From Quercus robur (taxonomy: Eukaryota > Streptophyta > Magnoliopsida > Fagales > Fagaceae), in NCBI RefSeq assembly GCF_932294415.1, contig NC_065539.1:33482001-33546000 (forward strand): 64,000 bases of DNA, read 5' to 3'. Below, one piece after another: positions 51,695-63,718 of the stretch (positions within the stretch are counted from its first letter, which is position 1; every line of letters begins with the position of its first letter). The notes below the pieces were generated by a model. It was not told the DNA's origin. It did no database searches and worked only from the letters and a program-made list of their open reading frames with translations. The translations under genes and the position numbers were made by a program.

Positions 51695-52588
51695 TGTTAG
51701 GTTTTAGACCCCTGTAAACTAGATTGTTTAACCTAATTAATTAACTAAGTGAATACTTAGATTTATTATTCAGATCTAGGTTAAAACAATAAAGTCATAT
51801 CATGTAAAGTAGCGGAAAATAAAGAACACAATGATATGATCATCTAGGAAAACCAAACTGGTAAAAAACCTGGGGAGAATTTAACCTAGCTATCCTTAAG
51901 GTAAAAAGCAGATCCACTATAGAGAATTGAAGTTTACAATAAGATTTAGACCACTAACATCCTATTACTACCACATGTAGAACTTACTGACACGACCACG
52001 TGCAAGCTTCGAATCCACAGACTTGTTCTTTGTTAGGCCTTTACACCAACACAAGCTCACCTGCTTGTGACTTTGAGACTCCACTCAAAGGTTTTGGATC
52101 TTCTTACACATTGATCTTGTATGCAGCAACTTCTACAACATCGGATCTTGAGATTCTTTAAGGAATAACACCGGTAGAAGACTTTAGAGAGCTTTTGGGT
52201 ACAAAACCCTAGATCTACAAAAGAGGCTCAAGATGCACTCTAATCTCACTAAAAAACTCTAAAAAGCCCCTCTAGGGTTAGCTTATAATGTCCTTTAAAT
52301 AATGGGAAAAAATGGCTTGCAATTTGGGCTTCAAACGGTCAAGTTATGGGCTTTTTACGTTTGCTGATTTTTTGCTGATATGCGATTTTCGATTGACTGA
52401 GTACCAATCGAACGACTTTCGATTGATCGAGTACCAATCAAGTACCAATCGAACGAAATAGATTGTAACTCATTTTTTTTCATCCTGAATTTGAGTTTTT
52501 TGTCTTGGACTTGAAATTACACTATTTTAAACCAATGAGACTTATTTTTTGTCATGGTTTACCAACATTACAAACTCAAAACCTAACA
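51695..52588 (-). mobile_element. Solo LTR of the same family as 31974-32818, 894 bp
   Basis: The ends TGTTAGGTTTT and AAAACCTAACA are an 11-bp inverted pair. The target duplication ATTTC lies at 51690-51694 and 52589-52593, and the site is unoccupied in units 1, 2 and 4. Sequence blocks such as AAAGTAGCGGAAA and GAATTTAACCTAGCTATCC are shared with the LTR at 32 kb. A fossil with no internal region; it inserted after the units separated. Confidence 0.75.
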
Positions 52589-53015
52589 ATTTCAATGTTT
52601 TTATCTTCTTCTTTGTTTAGAGAACTTATTTTCATTAATTTATTATGTTTAAAAAATAATTTTGGATAAAAGAAGGTTGTATTTAGAAAGTAATGGTATG
52701 TTTGGTATGATGTAATAACTCTTGTAATGGAATAAGTTTTTTGGTAAACCAGAGACTATATTAATTTAAAGCAATAAAGTTTGGGCAGAGCTTCGTATGA
52801 TACATGCTAATGGCATCAAAGTATAAAAGCATTACAATATCTGAAGGCGGACAAACAAAGCTAGTAAAATCTTCTTGTTGATATGCCCCATTCCTAGCTA
52901 ATATGTTTGCACACTGATTAGCTTCTAGTAATAGTAATTAACCTTCACCTTTGGAATTGATCCCAAAAGGTAGCTGTAGTTTGACATAAGGAGAGTGTGA
53001 GCAGTGTTTATATAG

Positions 53016-54616
53016 TATTAGAAGAAGATTTATTAAAAAAAAAAAGTTTTAGGTATAAAAAGAAATTATTTCTCTTCACCCCATTTGACATGTTTCTTAA
53101 AAGGAAATAAAAAGCGAGAGTGCCAACTTAAAAAGTAAACAAATATCTCTATTTCTCATCCAAGAATGCAAAAATATAGCTATATTTCTCATCCACGAAA
53201 GCAAAGATATCTATCTCGATTCTGATAAAAATAAGACAAAAAAAGGGGAGAAAATCCAAAATAAATCATAAAGATTTTCCCTTGTGACAAGTTAAATTTA
53301 GACTTTTTAATATTATCATTTTAAGCCCTAAACTTTATAAATTAGGACAATCTAACTCCTCCATCTATATTTATTGAAAACTACTAATGGAGTAACCTAT
53401 TTGATGGGAGAAAATTTTATATTACCCTTTATTACAGCTAAATAGTACCATTTTGTCTTGGATGGTTTGTCATTTTCTACATATTTAAGAATTAAGAGGG
53501 TAAAACACAATACAGAAATAGGACAGAGTATGGATGAGAGAGAGAGATGATATGGTAGAGTGGGCAAAATAGTTTCATTTGGATATAATAGTTGCTAAAA
53601 AATGTTCTAGACGTCTCTTTTAGTGGTTTGTAATAGAAATAGAGAAAGATTAAATTATCACGACTTATAAAGTATAAATTAAAAATGACCAAAAATTAAA
53701 AAGTAAGAATATAATTTGTCACAAGGAGGATAGGAGGACAACTATGAAATTTTTTTTTGAACTTAAACAAATAAAGAAAGATATGAATAGCACAAAGACA
53801 AAACATCTTGACAAAAAATATTGTTTTCTACCCTAAAATTTGCATGAATTTTTTTTTTTTGTTTAATCCTTAAACTATTCAAAATGGTACATATTTTATT
53901 TTTCCTTCCATTCTCATTTATTTTATCCTATCTATCTAAATGGGTCTCACTAATTTTAGTATTAGAGAGTTCGACGTGGACTATTACATTTGATAAAAAG
54001 GCCAAAAAGAAAGAATACATAGGAGACGAGCAAGTAGCATGAAACTATTGGTCACAAGTAGATACAAAAGTTTATTATTATTATTTTTTAAATTTAAGGA
54101 AAAAAAAAGAGATTTTTCAAGTTCTTTTTAAAATTCAAAGAAAAAATTGTGACATTTTGGAAAACAATATTGATAAAAGTTAATAAATGCTTTAAGAACA
54201 TTGATTTAAGAAACTTTTTAGAAATTTTTTATATGAAAAGAAAAAATTTATTAATTTTTTTTGACAAACTTTCATATTTTGTATCAAAAATTTTCTAAAA
54301 TAATTTATTAATAATTGCCACTCATTAATAAAACCCAAGAATATTTTAGTTCGAAATATCTATTATTCTTTCTTTCAAAAAAAAAAACGAATTCCCAAAA
54401 CGCAGTGAAATTTGGCAGGACGCATATAGTATGATCTCAAAGTATCTAGGACGACCGTTGGCCACGTGGCTCTTTGGCTCTGCACTCTACTTCATTCTCA
54501 GAGCTTCCATTCTCACTTACGTGGATGTGCACAATAAGCCCATTTCCTCATAAACAACCCCCCCTCCCCCCTTTATTATACAAAATTACACAAACTGCCA
54601 CTACCACACACTACCA
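53016..54616. other. Single-copy-looking gene-free DNA right of unit 3
   Basis: AT-rich to about 54400, then more GC-rich from 54410, with GGCCACGTGGCTC (about 54470) and CTTACGTGGATGTG (about 54517). These ACGT-containing boxes look promoter-like and may have belonged to the plus-strand gene now starting at 58238, before the LINE landed between them (inference). Confidence 0.4.
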
Positions 54617-57600
54617 CTTTTTTGATGAAAATATGATTCATTAAAAACTAGGAAACAACAACATTCTCAGTACAGATCCTATTCACAAACATCCCATTGA
54701 GGTCATCCTCAACAACATCTATTAAGTCCACAGGCGGACTATCAAAGGTAGCAAAATCAGAATCTAGACAATAACTCATCCTAGCAAGACTATCCGCACA
54801 TTTGTTCGCCTGACGGAAGCAATGCTTAATACAAACTTGAGGTATGCGAGATATCAAGAGCCTGCAATCATCCAATAAAGGTGATATGATGTTATTAATA
54901 TATGAAGGATTTCCTAAGGCATCCATAATAGACTTGGCATCAAGCTCAATTTCAAGAGAAGTAACGTTGAGGTTGCTGCATAGAAGAAGGCCCTCCCATA
55001 ATCCCCACAGCTCAGCCGCAAAGCTGTTTGTCAAGCCAATACTCCTACAAAACCCAATAATCCACCTACCTGCATCATCCCTAACCACCCCTCCATAACC
55101 TGCCAAACCGGTACTGCCACAAAGGAGCCATCTGTGTTAAGTTTCCACCACCCTTGAATCGGCTTCTCCCATCTAATCCTCATCATGACATTTCGGGTCA
55201 GCACCCTTGGAGAGGAAAGGCAATGAAAGAATTCTTCAGCTTGATTAACAATCACCAAAGCAAGCTTCGGGTTCTTGCTTTTGCCATTGAAAACCAAGTT
55301 GTTTCTACTCTTCCAAACATTCCACACAACAAAGGGAAAAACAACTTTCCAAGGCGGATGAGTAGCACCTAAGTTGTGCTTCAATTTACTATTTAACATC
55401 AACCAATCTTGAAGGTTGCTCCTCCAAAAGGCATGATTAGAGGGTAACACCCCCAGCTGGTTCCATAAGCCTCTAAGCAGTGGGCAGTCCCTAAGGGCAT
55501 GCAAAATGCTTTCTGCTCCTTCCTGGCATAAGGGGCAAATAGTATCAAGACTAACACCCCTCCTCTCAAGGCACACCTTTACTCCAATGCTATTATGAAT
55601 GCATTTCCACAGAAAAGTTCTAATCCTTAGAAGAGTATTCACTTTCCAAATCCAATAAGCTGAGAATGACTCTGTACAATCAGCCCCCATGGCAATCCTA
55701 TAGGCACTCTTCAAATCAAAGGTGCCTTTAGGAGACCCCGACCATGCCAACTTGTCAACACCTCTACTCAAAATCGTCACTAGGGTTGCTTGAATCACCC
55801 TTTTAACTTCTAAAGGAAGCTCAAAAGGAATCTTCCCCCAATCCCAACCCGTATCCGTCATAAGGTCTTTAACTTCTAGATGGCTAGCCTCCCTTGTGAT
55901 AGGACCCTGAATCAACCTTCTAAGAGAACCTCCATTTGTCCACTTATTATGCCACACATTTAGCCCACTATCCCTACCAACCAACCACCTGCTCCCCTTG
56001 TTGAAAGTATCCATACCTTTTTTCATTGCAGCCCATATGTGAGAACAAGGAAGCTTATTGGCATTAACAACAATTCTTCTTCTCTGATTATAATATTTCA
56101 GCTTCAAAACTCTAGCCCAAGGGGCCTCATTTTCAGTGTGGAACCTCCAATTAAGCTTAGATAATAGCGCTATATTCTTGCCCTTCGCTGAATGCAGCCC
56201 AAGCCCCCCTTCCTCCTTAGACTTTGTCACCTTCTCCCAACCAACCGAATGAATCTTCTTGGCTGCCTCCGTCGATCCCCAAAGGAAATTCCGGTTAATT
56301 CTATCTAACCCATCCAAAATTCTGCCAGGCAAATAAGTACATTCCATAACGTATGAAGGTATTGCAGCCAAGGAGGCTTGTACAAGAACAGTCTGCCCCG
56401 CCAAAGAGAGCATGTTAGCCTTCCAACCCGAGAGTTTTTGTTTCACTCTATCAAGAATGAAATTGTACTCCTGAGTTGAAGAGCCAGGATGCTTTAGAGA
56501 AAAGCCAAGATACTTCCCCAAGAAAGGTGTGGAGGCAAAACCAAGAATGTCACAAAGGGATTCCCTAGTATCTTTGTCTACATTTGGAGAGAAATAAACT
56601 CTCAACTTAGCTTCACTTACTGATTGCCCAGATAATTCAAAAAACTCATCAAGAACATCTCTAATGGCGGAACAATTTACCCAATCCGCTTTAGCAAAGA
56701 AGATGAGATCATCTGCAAAGAGCAAGTAAGAGAATTCAGGACCACTTTGAGAGGCTCTAACTGGCTGCCACGTCTTCGTATTACACTTCTCTTCTATTAA
56801 CTGACCAAGAAAGTCCATACAAATGATGAAAAGATATGGGGAAAGCGGGTCACCTTGCCTTATTCCTCTAGAAGGAAAAATCGGATCTAAGGCTTCTCCA
56901 TTAAACAAGATGGAAGTGGAGACCGTCGATACACAACTCATTATGACATCTATGAGCTTTGTGGGAATATTAATCCTAAGAAGCAAGTTTCGAATAAAAC
57001 CCCACTCAAGTTTGTCATAAGCCATCTCCAAATCTATCTTCAAAGCCATGTACCCCGTCTTCCCTCTCTTTTTCCCCAGGGAATGAATTATCTCTTGAGC
57101 AATGATGACATTGTCAATACCTTTTCTACCCGGGACAAACGTCGTCTGTAAGGGGGATATAAGCTTATCCAAGAAAGGTCTCAACCTTGCCACAATAATC
57201 TTGGTCACCACTTTATACACCGTGTTACAAAGGCTAATAGGTCTATAATTACCTAAAGTCTCAGGACCTTGGATCTTAGGAATCAAAGCAATAAGAGTTT
57301 TATTTCAAATGCTCAGGCATTGTCCCACTCCTAAAAATCTGAATAACTTCCTCAACCAAAGAGTCTCCCACAAGCGGCCAAAATTTTTGGAAAAAACCAG
57401 CATGAAGTCCATCCGGACCCGGCGCTTTGAAAGGTTTTAAGGACCACAAGGCAGCCTTAATTTCTTCCTTAGTCACCTCTCCACCTATGCTCTCTCTATC
57501 CCCATCCGAGAGTCTAATCTGACCTTGCAACATGATAGGGTCTTCCCTTAAAGCACTCTCATGAGACGTCGAGTATATCCCATTGAAACCACTTCTAATA

Positions 57601-58199
57601 AACTCTTTAACGTCACTTTCCTCATGAATCCACTCCCCCATTGCATTTTTGATTGCCATGATCTGATTCCTTTTCCTCCTAACCAACGTCGAAACATGAT
57701 AGAAAGCTATATTACGATCACCCTGAACCATCCAATTAACCCGAGACTTTAACGCCCATAACTCCTCCTCTTGATTGAGAACAAGATCAAGATCCCTAAG
57801 GAGATCCTCTTCCAACTCAAGAAGAAAACTAGAAGGTTTGATAGCAATAGCCCTCTGAATACCATTGATCCTAGCCATCAAAAATTTTTTCCTAGTAAAA
57901 ATATTCCCGAACTAATTTTTATTCCAAGCCATAACATTCCTAGTGAAGCTATCAACGGCCTCAATAAGATTATTTGCCCCTCCCCATGCTTGAGAAACAA
58001 CATCAGGGAAAGTAGGGTCTAACAACCAGCACGTTTGGAACCTAAACGGCCTCTTCTTACCACCACTTGAACCTAGTTGCATCTCTAACAGAATAGGGCA
58101 GTGATCAGAATGATACCTAGGAAGATGGGTAATTATTGCATACGGGTAAAGCAAGCACCACTTAGGATTCACAAAGAACCTATCTATCCTCTCTTGAAA
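54617..58199 (-). mobile_element. L1-type LINE, 5'-truncated, 3.6 kb
   Basis: Read on the minus strand: the end of the endonuclease (HSDHCPILLEMQ, about 58115), RT start KAPGPDGLHAGFFQKFWP (about 57420), IPKIQGPETLGNYRPISLCN (57280), LQTTFVPGRKGIDN, KIDLEMAYDKLEW, RQGDPLSPYLF, the catalytic YLLFADDLIFF (about 56710), a Cys/His zf-RVT region (CPLCQEGAESILHALRDC, about 55500) and a C-terminal RNase H domain (LNTDGSF, AELWGLWEGL). One in-frame stop lies near 57913, a one-base insertion near 57295 and a frame change near 55110; otherwise long frames of 751 and 193 codons survive, so it is fairly young. The tail is a short T6 on the plus strand (54618-54623). No target duplication found. Confidence 0.9.
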
Positions 58200-58237
58200 A
58201 CCAAAACAATCAAAACCTCACTCTCACTCACTCTTTC

Positions 58238-59135
58238 ATGGCCACGGCCATGGCCACGCACCTCCAATCCCATCACTGCGTCTCCCCCAAGTTCCCTTAT
58301 CTCCGAAACACTAACCTCACTCCTCGATTCTCGTCTCTTTTTCCCAGGAAAGTTAGGGTTCTCATGTTCCGGGAAAAGTTCAGAAGCCGAGACCGAGTGT
58401 TCTACTTCGTTTGTTGCTTCCGTAAAAACAATTCCGAAATCGAAACAATTTCGGATGACGAGAACGAGAATGAGCGGCCTCCTTTTGATCTTAATCTTGT
58501 CGTCGTTCTTGCTGGTTACGCATTCGAAGCCTACACTAGCCCCCCTGTAAATGCTTTTTTCTTTTCAAATTGTTTAAGAATTCATATATATATATATATA
58601 TATATAGCGTTTGAAACAAATAGAAATTCGAAGAATAACTAATAAGAGTAAAGAATTACGAGATTGAAAATTAGAGTATTGGATATTGAATTTTGTTTTT
58701 TGAAAATTTATTATTTTAATTTTTCTTAATATGCTTCAAGAGATACAAGATTGAAAAAATGACTATTGGATTTTGAAAAAAATGTTTCAGTGCTAGGCGA
58801 TCAGTAGAAAATTAAGTACAGAAGCATATTAAACGCTACACTAAAAATTCAACTTAACTAGGCCTTGTACTTTAATTTTATCTGAGTTATATAAAATTGC
58901 GCAAATTATTTATTTATTGGAATACAGATAACATAATGCAAGAGAAAAAAAAAAGTTAAAAATTTACTTATTATTGGCATTCTTGGGAAATTAGTCAGTA
59001 GAGAATTACTTAAAGAAGTGTTTGGTTTTGATCAATTCTGGTGCGATCTTATGTGTTGATTTTAATTTTTGTTCAGGAAAATGTTGGAAGGTGTGAAGTT
59101 GATGCTGCAGGTTGTAAGGCAGTGTATCTTTCGGA
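58238..59135 (+). CDS. First two exons of a gene for a probable plastid protein (3' part not visible)
   Basis: Exon 1 is 58238-58546 (103 codons, donor GTAAAT) and exon 2 is 59077-59135 (acceptor TTCAG, donor GTATGT, ending in phase 2). The first about 70 residues are Ser/Arg/Phe-rich with few acids (MATAMATHLQSHH...), a typical chloroplast transit peptide. Then comes an acidic stretch (ETISDDENENE), followed by RPPFDLNLVVVLAGYAFEAY and ENVGRCEVDAAGCKAVYLSE. The latter pieces recall the N-terminus of plant plastid C2-domain/lipase-class-3 proteins (HIL1-like), but this is from memory and tentative. Downstream exons are absent: a SINE, a LINE scrap and the broken edge of unit 4 follow. It is either cut off or continues beyond the window. 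Confidence 0.6.
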
Positions 59136-59203
59136 GTATGTGTTAATTTTCTGTATTAATAGTTAAAGGCTTAGTGTATCTGTTGTTATTATTAAAAGTA
59201 TGT

Positions 59204-59418
59204 AACCGCAAGGGGTTGGCTTAGTGGTTCCTAAGGCCTCATGATATCCATGAGATCTTGGGTTCAAAACCTCTTGCCAGTATCTTGTGGCCATCTCATA
59301 AGATTCCTTCCTGTAATAACCTAGTGTGTGTGAGACAGAGGGATTGCATACATGCGAGGGAATGGTCAGATACTTGAAGAGTTGGACACCCTCATTTGTA
59401 AAAAAAAAAAAAAAAAAA
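59204..59418 (+). mobile_element. tRNA-derived SINE with perfect TSDs
   Basis: The perfect 10-bp duplication AAAAGTATGT lies at 59194-59203 and 59415-59424 (the second overlaps the A tail). Box A is TGGCTTAGTGG (59217-59227), box B GGTTCAAAACC (59261-59271), and the 3' end is an A tail from about 59399. It is a different family from the SINE at 2045. It lies in what would be intron 2 of the truncated plastid-protein gene. Confidence 0.88.
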
Positions 59419-59499
59419 GTATGTTATTTATATTATGGAGGTGTGTCACTAGTGTGAAATATGGAGAAGCATAGGGGAGGAAGGGTGGACAACATGGAT

Positions 59500-59765
59500 A
59501 GTTAGAGGGTTGCATGGGGTTGGTTTATGGAAGAGCATTAAAGGGATTGAGAAAGTAAAAGGAGGTTATTCAATATCCATAGCCATTGTGGGTTTTATTA
59601 CTTTCTTCCATTCCATCCTCTCATAAGAAATTAGGACGTATTTTCTGAACAAATCAAAATTCTAGTGAGCAATGGTTTGCAAATCCTTTGTTGGCACAAT
59701 CTATGGTGTGGTGAGTCTTCCATAAAGGACCTGTTCCTTGATCATTTTACTTTGTAGACAATAAA
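59500..59765 (+). mobile_element. LINE fragment at the left edge of unit 4
   Basis: Plus-strand frames read HGVGLWKSIKG (about 59512-59544) and WHNLWCGESSIKDLFLDHFTL (about 59692-59754), standard phrases of the post-RT region of plant L1 ORF2. Boundaries are approximate; it ends where homology to unit 2 begins. Confidence 0.65.
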
Positions 59766-59767
59766 AC

Positions 59768-61189
59768 TTTGTGATCATATTGGCACTTAAGCGTCCAAAC
59801 TCCAGAACACGAGAACTCTCCTTCACACCCAAACATACAAACCCCAAACCTGAAACAAGCACATCTCACTCTACCGGAGACAGGTGCATCTCATCGGCAG
59901 TAGAAAATTCATCGATGGTAGAAAACCCATTTGCAAACCCTCACTCTACCTGAGACAAGCGCATCTCATCGACAGTAGAAACCTATCCGCAGCAAAAAAC
60001 CCATTGGCGGACACTTAAGTGTTCTGGAATATGATCACCTCTCTCAGCTCTCTCACTATCTCGCACTGAGGTCACTGTCTCGCACTGAGGTCACTGTCTC
60101 GCACTCAGCTCTATCACTACTCCCATTTATTCATTATCAAACCACATCAATCCACTGGAAATTTTGTTTTTCCCTCATTTCCACATAACCCCAAACCAGA
60201 TACATAAAACACTTGGAGTTTTATTCCAGTAGAAATCGAGTCTTGCAAACTTGAGATCAGTGGCATTTCTCATTGAAAATCGAGTCTTAAAGACTCAGTT
60301 TTGCTTTGTAGAACTTGAGTCTTTAAGACTTGAGATCTATGTGGCATAATAGTGCATAATACTGTCCAACTCAGCAAGTAGGAATCGAGTCTTTAAGCCT
60401 CGAGTTTCAAAAGGAACTTGAGTTTCTAAAACTCGAGATGCTAGTTTCCAACTATCTTTCAAACGCGTGTTAACTTACTATATTCTATCCCCTTACTATG
60501 CTAGAACCCAAATATCCCTGCACAAGTTCATTAAATGGTTTAAAAATAAAAGTTTAAAACCACACAATATTATTAAAGTATATTATAATATAATATAATA
60601 TAAATCCTGGCACTATGTCTTCTTCTTCAAAATCAAGTTGCAAACGTTTCTATCGAAAAGAAAAAAAATAAAGAAAGCTAGGCAGCAAAGACCATAAATT
60701 GGAGCTGCTGGTTTGGGCAGCCGATGTTAACCTAGTGCTTTGTGCAGATCAGCTCCCAAAAGTCGTTCTTCTTGTTCATGATTCTCAGCTAGCCCACATT
60801 TCTTCATCTTTGTTGGAAAGAATTGAGAAAGATAACAAAAACTGAGACTAATAGATGAATTTGGTGGTAAAGGGGTATCTAATGAGAAGAGAAAATAGCG
60901 AAAGAGAAAAAAAAAATGAGAAGGAAAAAAAGAAGAAAGAAGAGAAGCCGGAGAGAGAGAGAGAGAAAGAAAAGAGAAAATGATTTTTTAATGAGAAAAA
61001 AGAGAAAACTTTAATAAAATATTATTATTTTTTTAGCTTTTTGCTACCGTGCACAGCCATAAAGAGTTGTGCACTATAGCAAAAAACTAAAATTTTTTAC
61101 CTATAATACCACTACTGCAGCATGCATTTTTGGGTTTTGGTGAAGCTAAAATAACTATATAGCTATTTAGCTTCACTGCTGCTAATGCT
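59768..61189. mobile_element. Left-truncated Harbinger-like element with partial palindrome module in unit 4
   Basis: The right part of the same insertion as in units 2 and 3. It contains the right-hand CTCGAG palindromes (about 60235-60445), the module's right edge followed by GCACAAGTT (60520-60528), and the GTGCAC hairpin (about 61035-61090). A CGCACTGAGGTCACTGTCT segment is doubled near 60062-60105 relative to unit 2. Confidence 0.72.
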
Positions 61190-61330
61190 AGTTCAACTCT
61201 CGGTGATCCAAAGTCCTTTTTCATAGGCGTTGCCAATTTCAGCCACCCAATGCCTATTTCAAAGCAGAAATACAAGCTTGCCCCTTACATCAACAAACAC
61301 GTACTTATGTATAGCATAATTCTTGACTTC

Positions 61331-61380
61331 CATGTGTCACTTCTCTATGGACCTCTAACTGCTATAAATACTTCAGAAAA
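61331..61380 (+). promoter_or_regulatory. KIN/LEA copy 4 promoter
   Basis: CATGTG at 61331-61336 where copy 1 has CACGTG, and TATAAATA at 61373-61380. Confidence 0.6.
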
Positions 61381-61454
61381 CAAGGCAGAATAACATTGAG
61401 ATTAAGAAATTGAAAAAGTTGAAAACTTGGTTATATAACATTTTCTGAGCAAAG

Positions 61455-61829
61455 ATGGCCAGCGCAAAGCAAAATTACAAATCAGGTCAAGCCCATGGAC
61501 AGAGCCAGGTAGGAAAATTTTCCAATGGGGATTAAATTATATTCTTTTAATTAACCATGTTTTTTTTTATGGGACTTTTATAATTTAACCATGTCAACAC
61601 TTAGCACCATATTTGAAGAGCATTAGTTTTAGGAATTGTAAAACTCCCAATATGCAATTTTATACCATCAAACCACAAAATCAAAAGCATTACTTGGGAT
61701 GTTATTTTTTAAAAAATTTGCAACCAAGCTACAACAATATTTTGCAACCAAGCAGTAGCAAGATGGTATTTTTTTTTTAAAATAATTTTTTATAGTCTCT
61801 CACATATTTTATATTATTTCTAATTCTTC

Positions 61830-61872
<43 letters not shown>

Positions 61873-63718
61873 TATTGTCTCTCACCTCTTTTTAAATATT
61901 TTTTTTATTGTCTCTCACCTCTTTTGGGTTATATTATTTTATTGTGTAGATATATTATTTTAATATAGGAAAATATAAACTAGGACGTTGGGTATTGGGC
62001 ATGGTTGTCAAAATCCCGTTCTGGATTTTACGATCCTACGATTTTACGATCTCACCTACCCAAAACGATCTAAATCTTTCAAGGATCTTTGCGATCGTTC
62101 AGGATTGGTAAGATCGTACGATTTTGACAATCCCAAACAACCTTGGTTTCTTGTAATCTTCTTTAACTTGATAGAAGGCTCAGTTGGACCCAAATGAAAA
62201 ATAAATCCCAATAGATCAAGTTTTTCCACTCTAATATAGAGAGAGTATCAGTTAGACTCAAATAAAAAATATTTCAATAAAGTGTCACATTTTGAGATTT
62301 TTGGCATCTTTAAATAATGCTACAAATGAATGTAGTAATGTATGGTAATTATATTAATGAATGTATAATTTATGTGATTATTTAACATACCAATATGTAT
62401 TTTTTGTTTTTTTCTCAAATAATGTAGGATCTTACGATCCACGATCCGATCCTACGATCCACGATCCCACCTACCTCCCACGATCCTATGTAGGATCCCG
62501 ATTTTGACAACCTTGGTATTGGGTGTATTGTAAAGTGGAATGATATAATAAATAAAGTAGTTTTTTAGATGGTAAAATAGAACATTTTTTGCAATCTTGA
62601 ATGCTAATGCTTGAAGATATTGATTATTGACTATTCATTTTGCGTAAACATGTGTATACAGTATACATGTTATTTGTAATACAACATGGCAAATGTTAGA
62701 ATAATGTGGGTAATATTTAATAAAAAAAATTGGATAAATGGGAGAAATTGTATAAAGTTGACCCTAAAGCTTATAAAATTAACAAAATACTGACATAAAG
62801 CTAAGTGGCTGACAAAATTCTGATATAGAGTGGTAAATTCTGACATAAAGTGGTGTGTTAACGGGCACTTTAAGATGCCCATTAACACAACCCATATAAC
62901 AATAACTAACCATTTATTTTTGTGTTTGGGCAGGCCAAGACTGAAGAGTGGGTTCAATCCACAAAGGACACAACCAATGCAACCAAAGACAGGACAGCTA
63001 GTGCAGCTCAATTTGCTAAAGACAGGACAGCCAGTGCAACTCAATCAACTCAGGAGTTTGCCCAACATGGAAAGGATCAAAGTGCCGGCTTCCTCCAGCA
63101 GGTTCTCCCTCATTTTATTTTATTTTTCAAGGGATGTTACCAAATTCAACAATCTCTAGACAAATAAAAATCCTCTAATATATCTTCTTATAATAAAGTA
63201 ATCAAAGTTAAAAAATGAAAAAAAAAAAAAAAAAAAAACTCAAACGCATGATTGCTTCAATTAATTGAGTATAAAGTGGATCATCAAAACTACGATAGAG
63301 TTTAGAAAATTTACATTCATTCGGAGTTTTATTAATAATATTCACACCTCATAAACATATATGGGTTGGTTTGGGTTTTACTTGTTTTAGGTCTTGTTGG
63401 GTATTTGAGTTATTTCCTAACAAAGAAAAAAACAAAAACCCACACACATATGTTTACACTCAACTATGGACTTTTTTGCATCATATGCTATATCAGAATG
63501 AGAGATTTATAATTTATTAGACTTCTAGTTTTAGCGTATATATAGAAAAAAAATACATTTAAATGTTTATGTCTTGGATTTTAGGAGGATATTCACGGTG
63601 CAACATTGTTAATTTGTTCCTATAACAGACCGGAGAACAGGTAAAGAACATTGCTCAGAACGCTGTAGACAGTGTGAAGAACACGATTGGAATGGCTGAA
63701 AATAACGCTAAGAAATGA
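61455..63718 (+). CDS. KIN/LEA-like small hydrophilic stress protein, copy 4 (103 aa)
   Basis: Exons 61455-61508, 62934-63101 and 63629-63718. The frame and splice sites are intact, but it has more replacements than its sisters: HGQSQ for HGQGQ at the end of exon 1, AAQFAKDR and TQEFAQH (Ser to Phe twice) in the repeats, and VKNIAQN for VKNMAQN. Two aromatic changes in a disordered hydrophilic repeat suggest relaxed constraint. Intron 1 is 1.4 kb because a 515-bp MITE is inserted. Family and presumed role as for copy 1. Confidence 0.88.
62000..62514. mobile_element. Mutator-like MITE, 515 bp, in intron 1 of copy 4
   Basis: Flanked by the perfect 9-bp duplication GGTATTGGG (61991-61999 and 62515-62523). 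Terminal inverted repeats carry GGTTGTCAAAATC on both ends, and the subterminal parts are rich in inverted GATCCTACGATC-like words. Copies 1-3 keep the unoccupied intron; the single GGTATTGGG is intact in copies 1 and 2. No coding capacity. Confidence 0.88.

Larger units (their letters stand above)
44485..53015 (+). repeat. Segmental duplication unit 3 (carries KIN/LEA copy 3)
   Basis: Begins at the same GTTTATATAG|GAATTGC joint. It ends in GAGCAGTGTTTATATAG followed by unrelated DNA (53016), so the contiguous array ends here. Private insertions are a gag-only LTR element (45520-47437) and a solo LTR (51695-52588). It holds a Harbinger-like element lacking the palindrome module. Confidence 0.85.

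Noticed and set aside
59204-59275. Possible tRNA gene
   Set aside because: Box A and B are present but there is no cloverleaf or anticodon context, and an A tail plus TSD shows a SINE.
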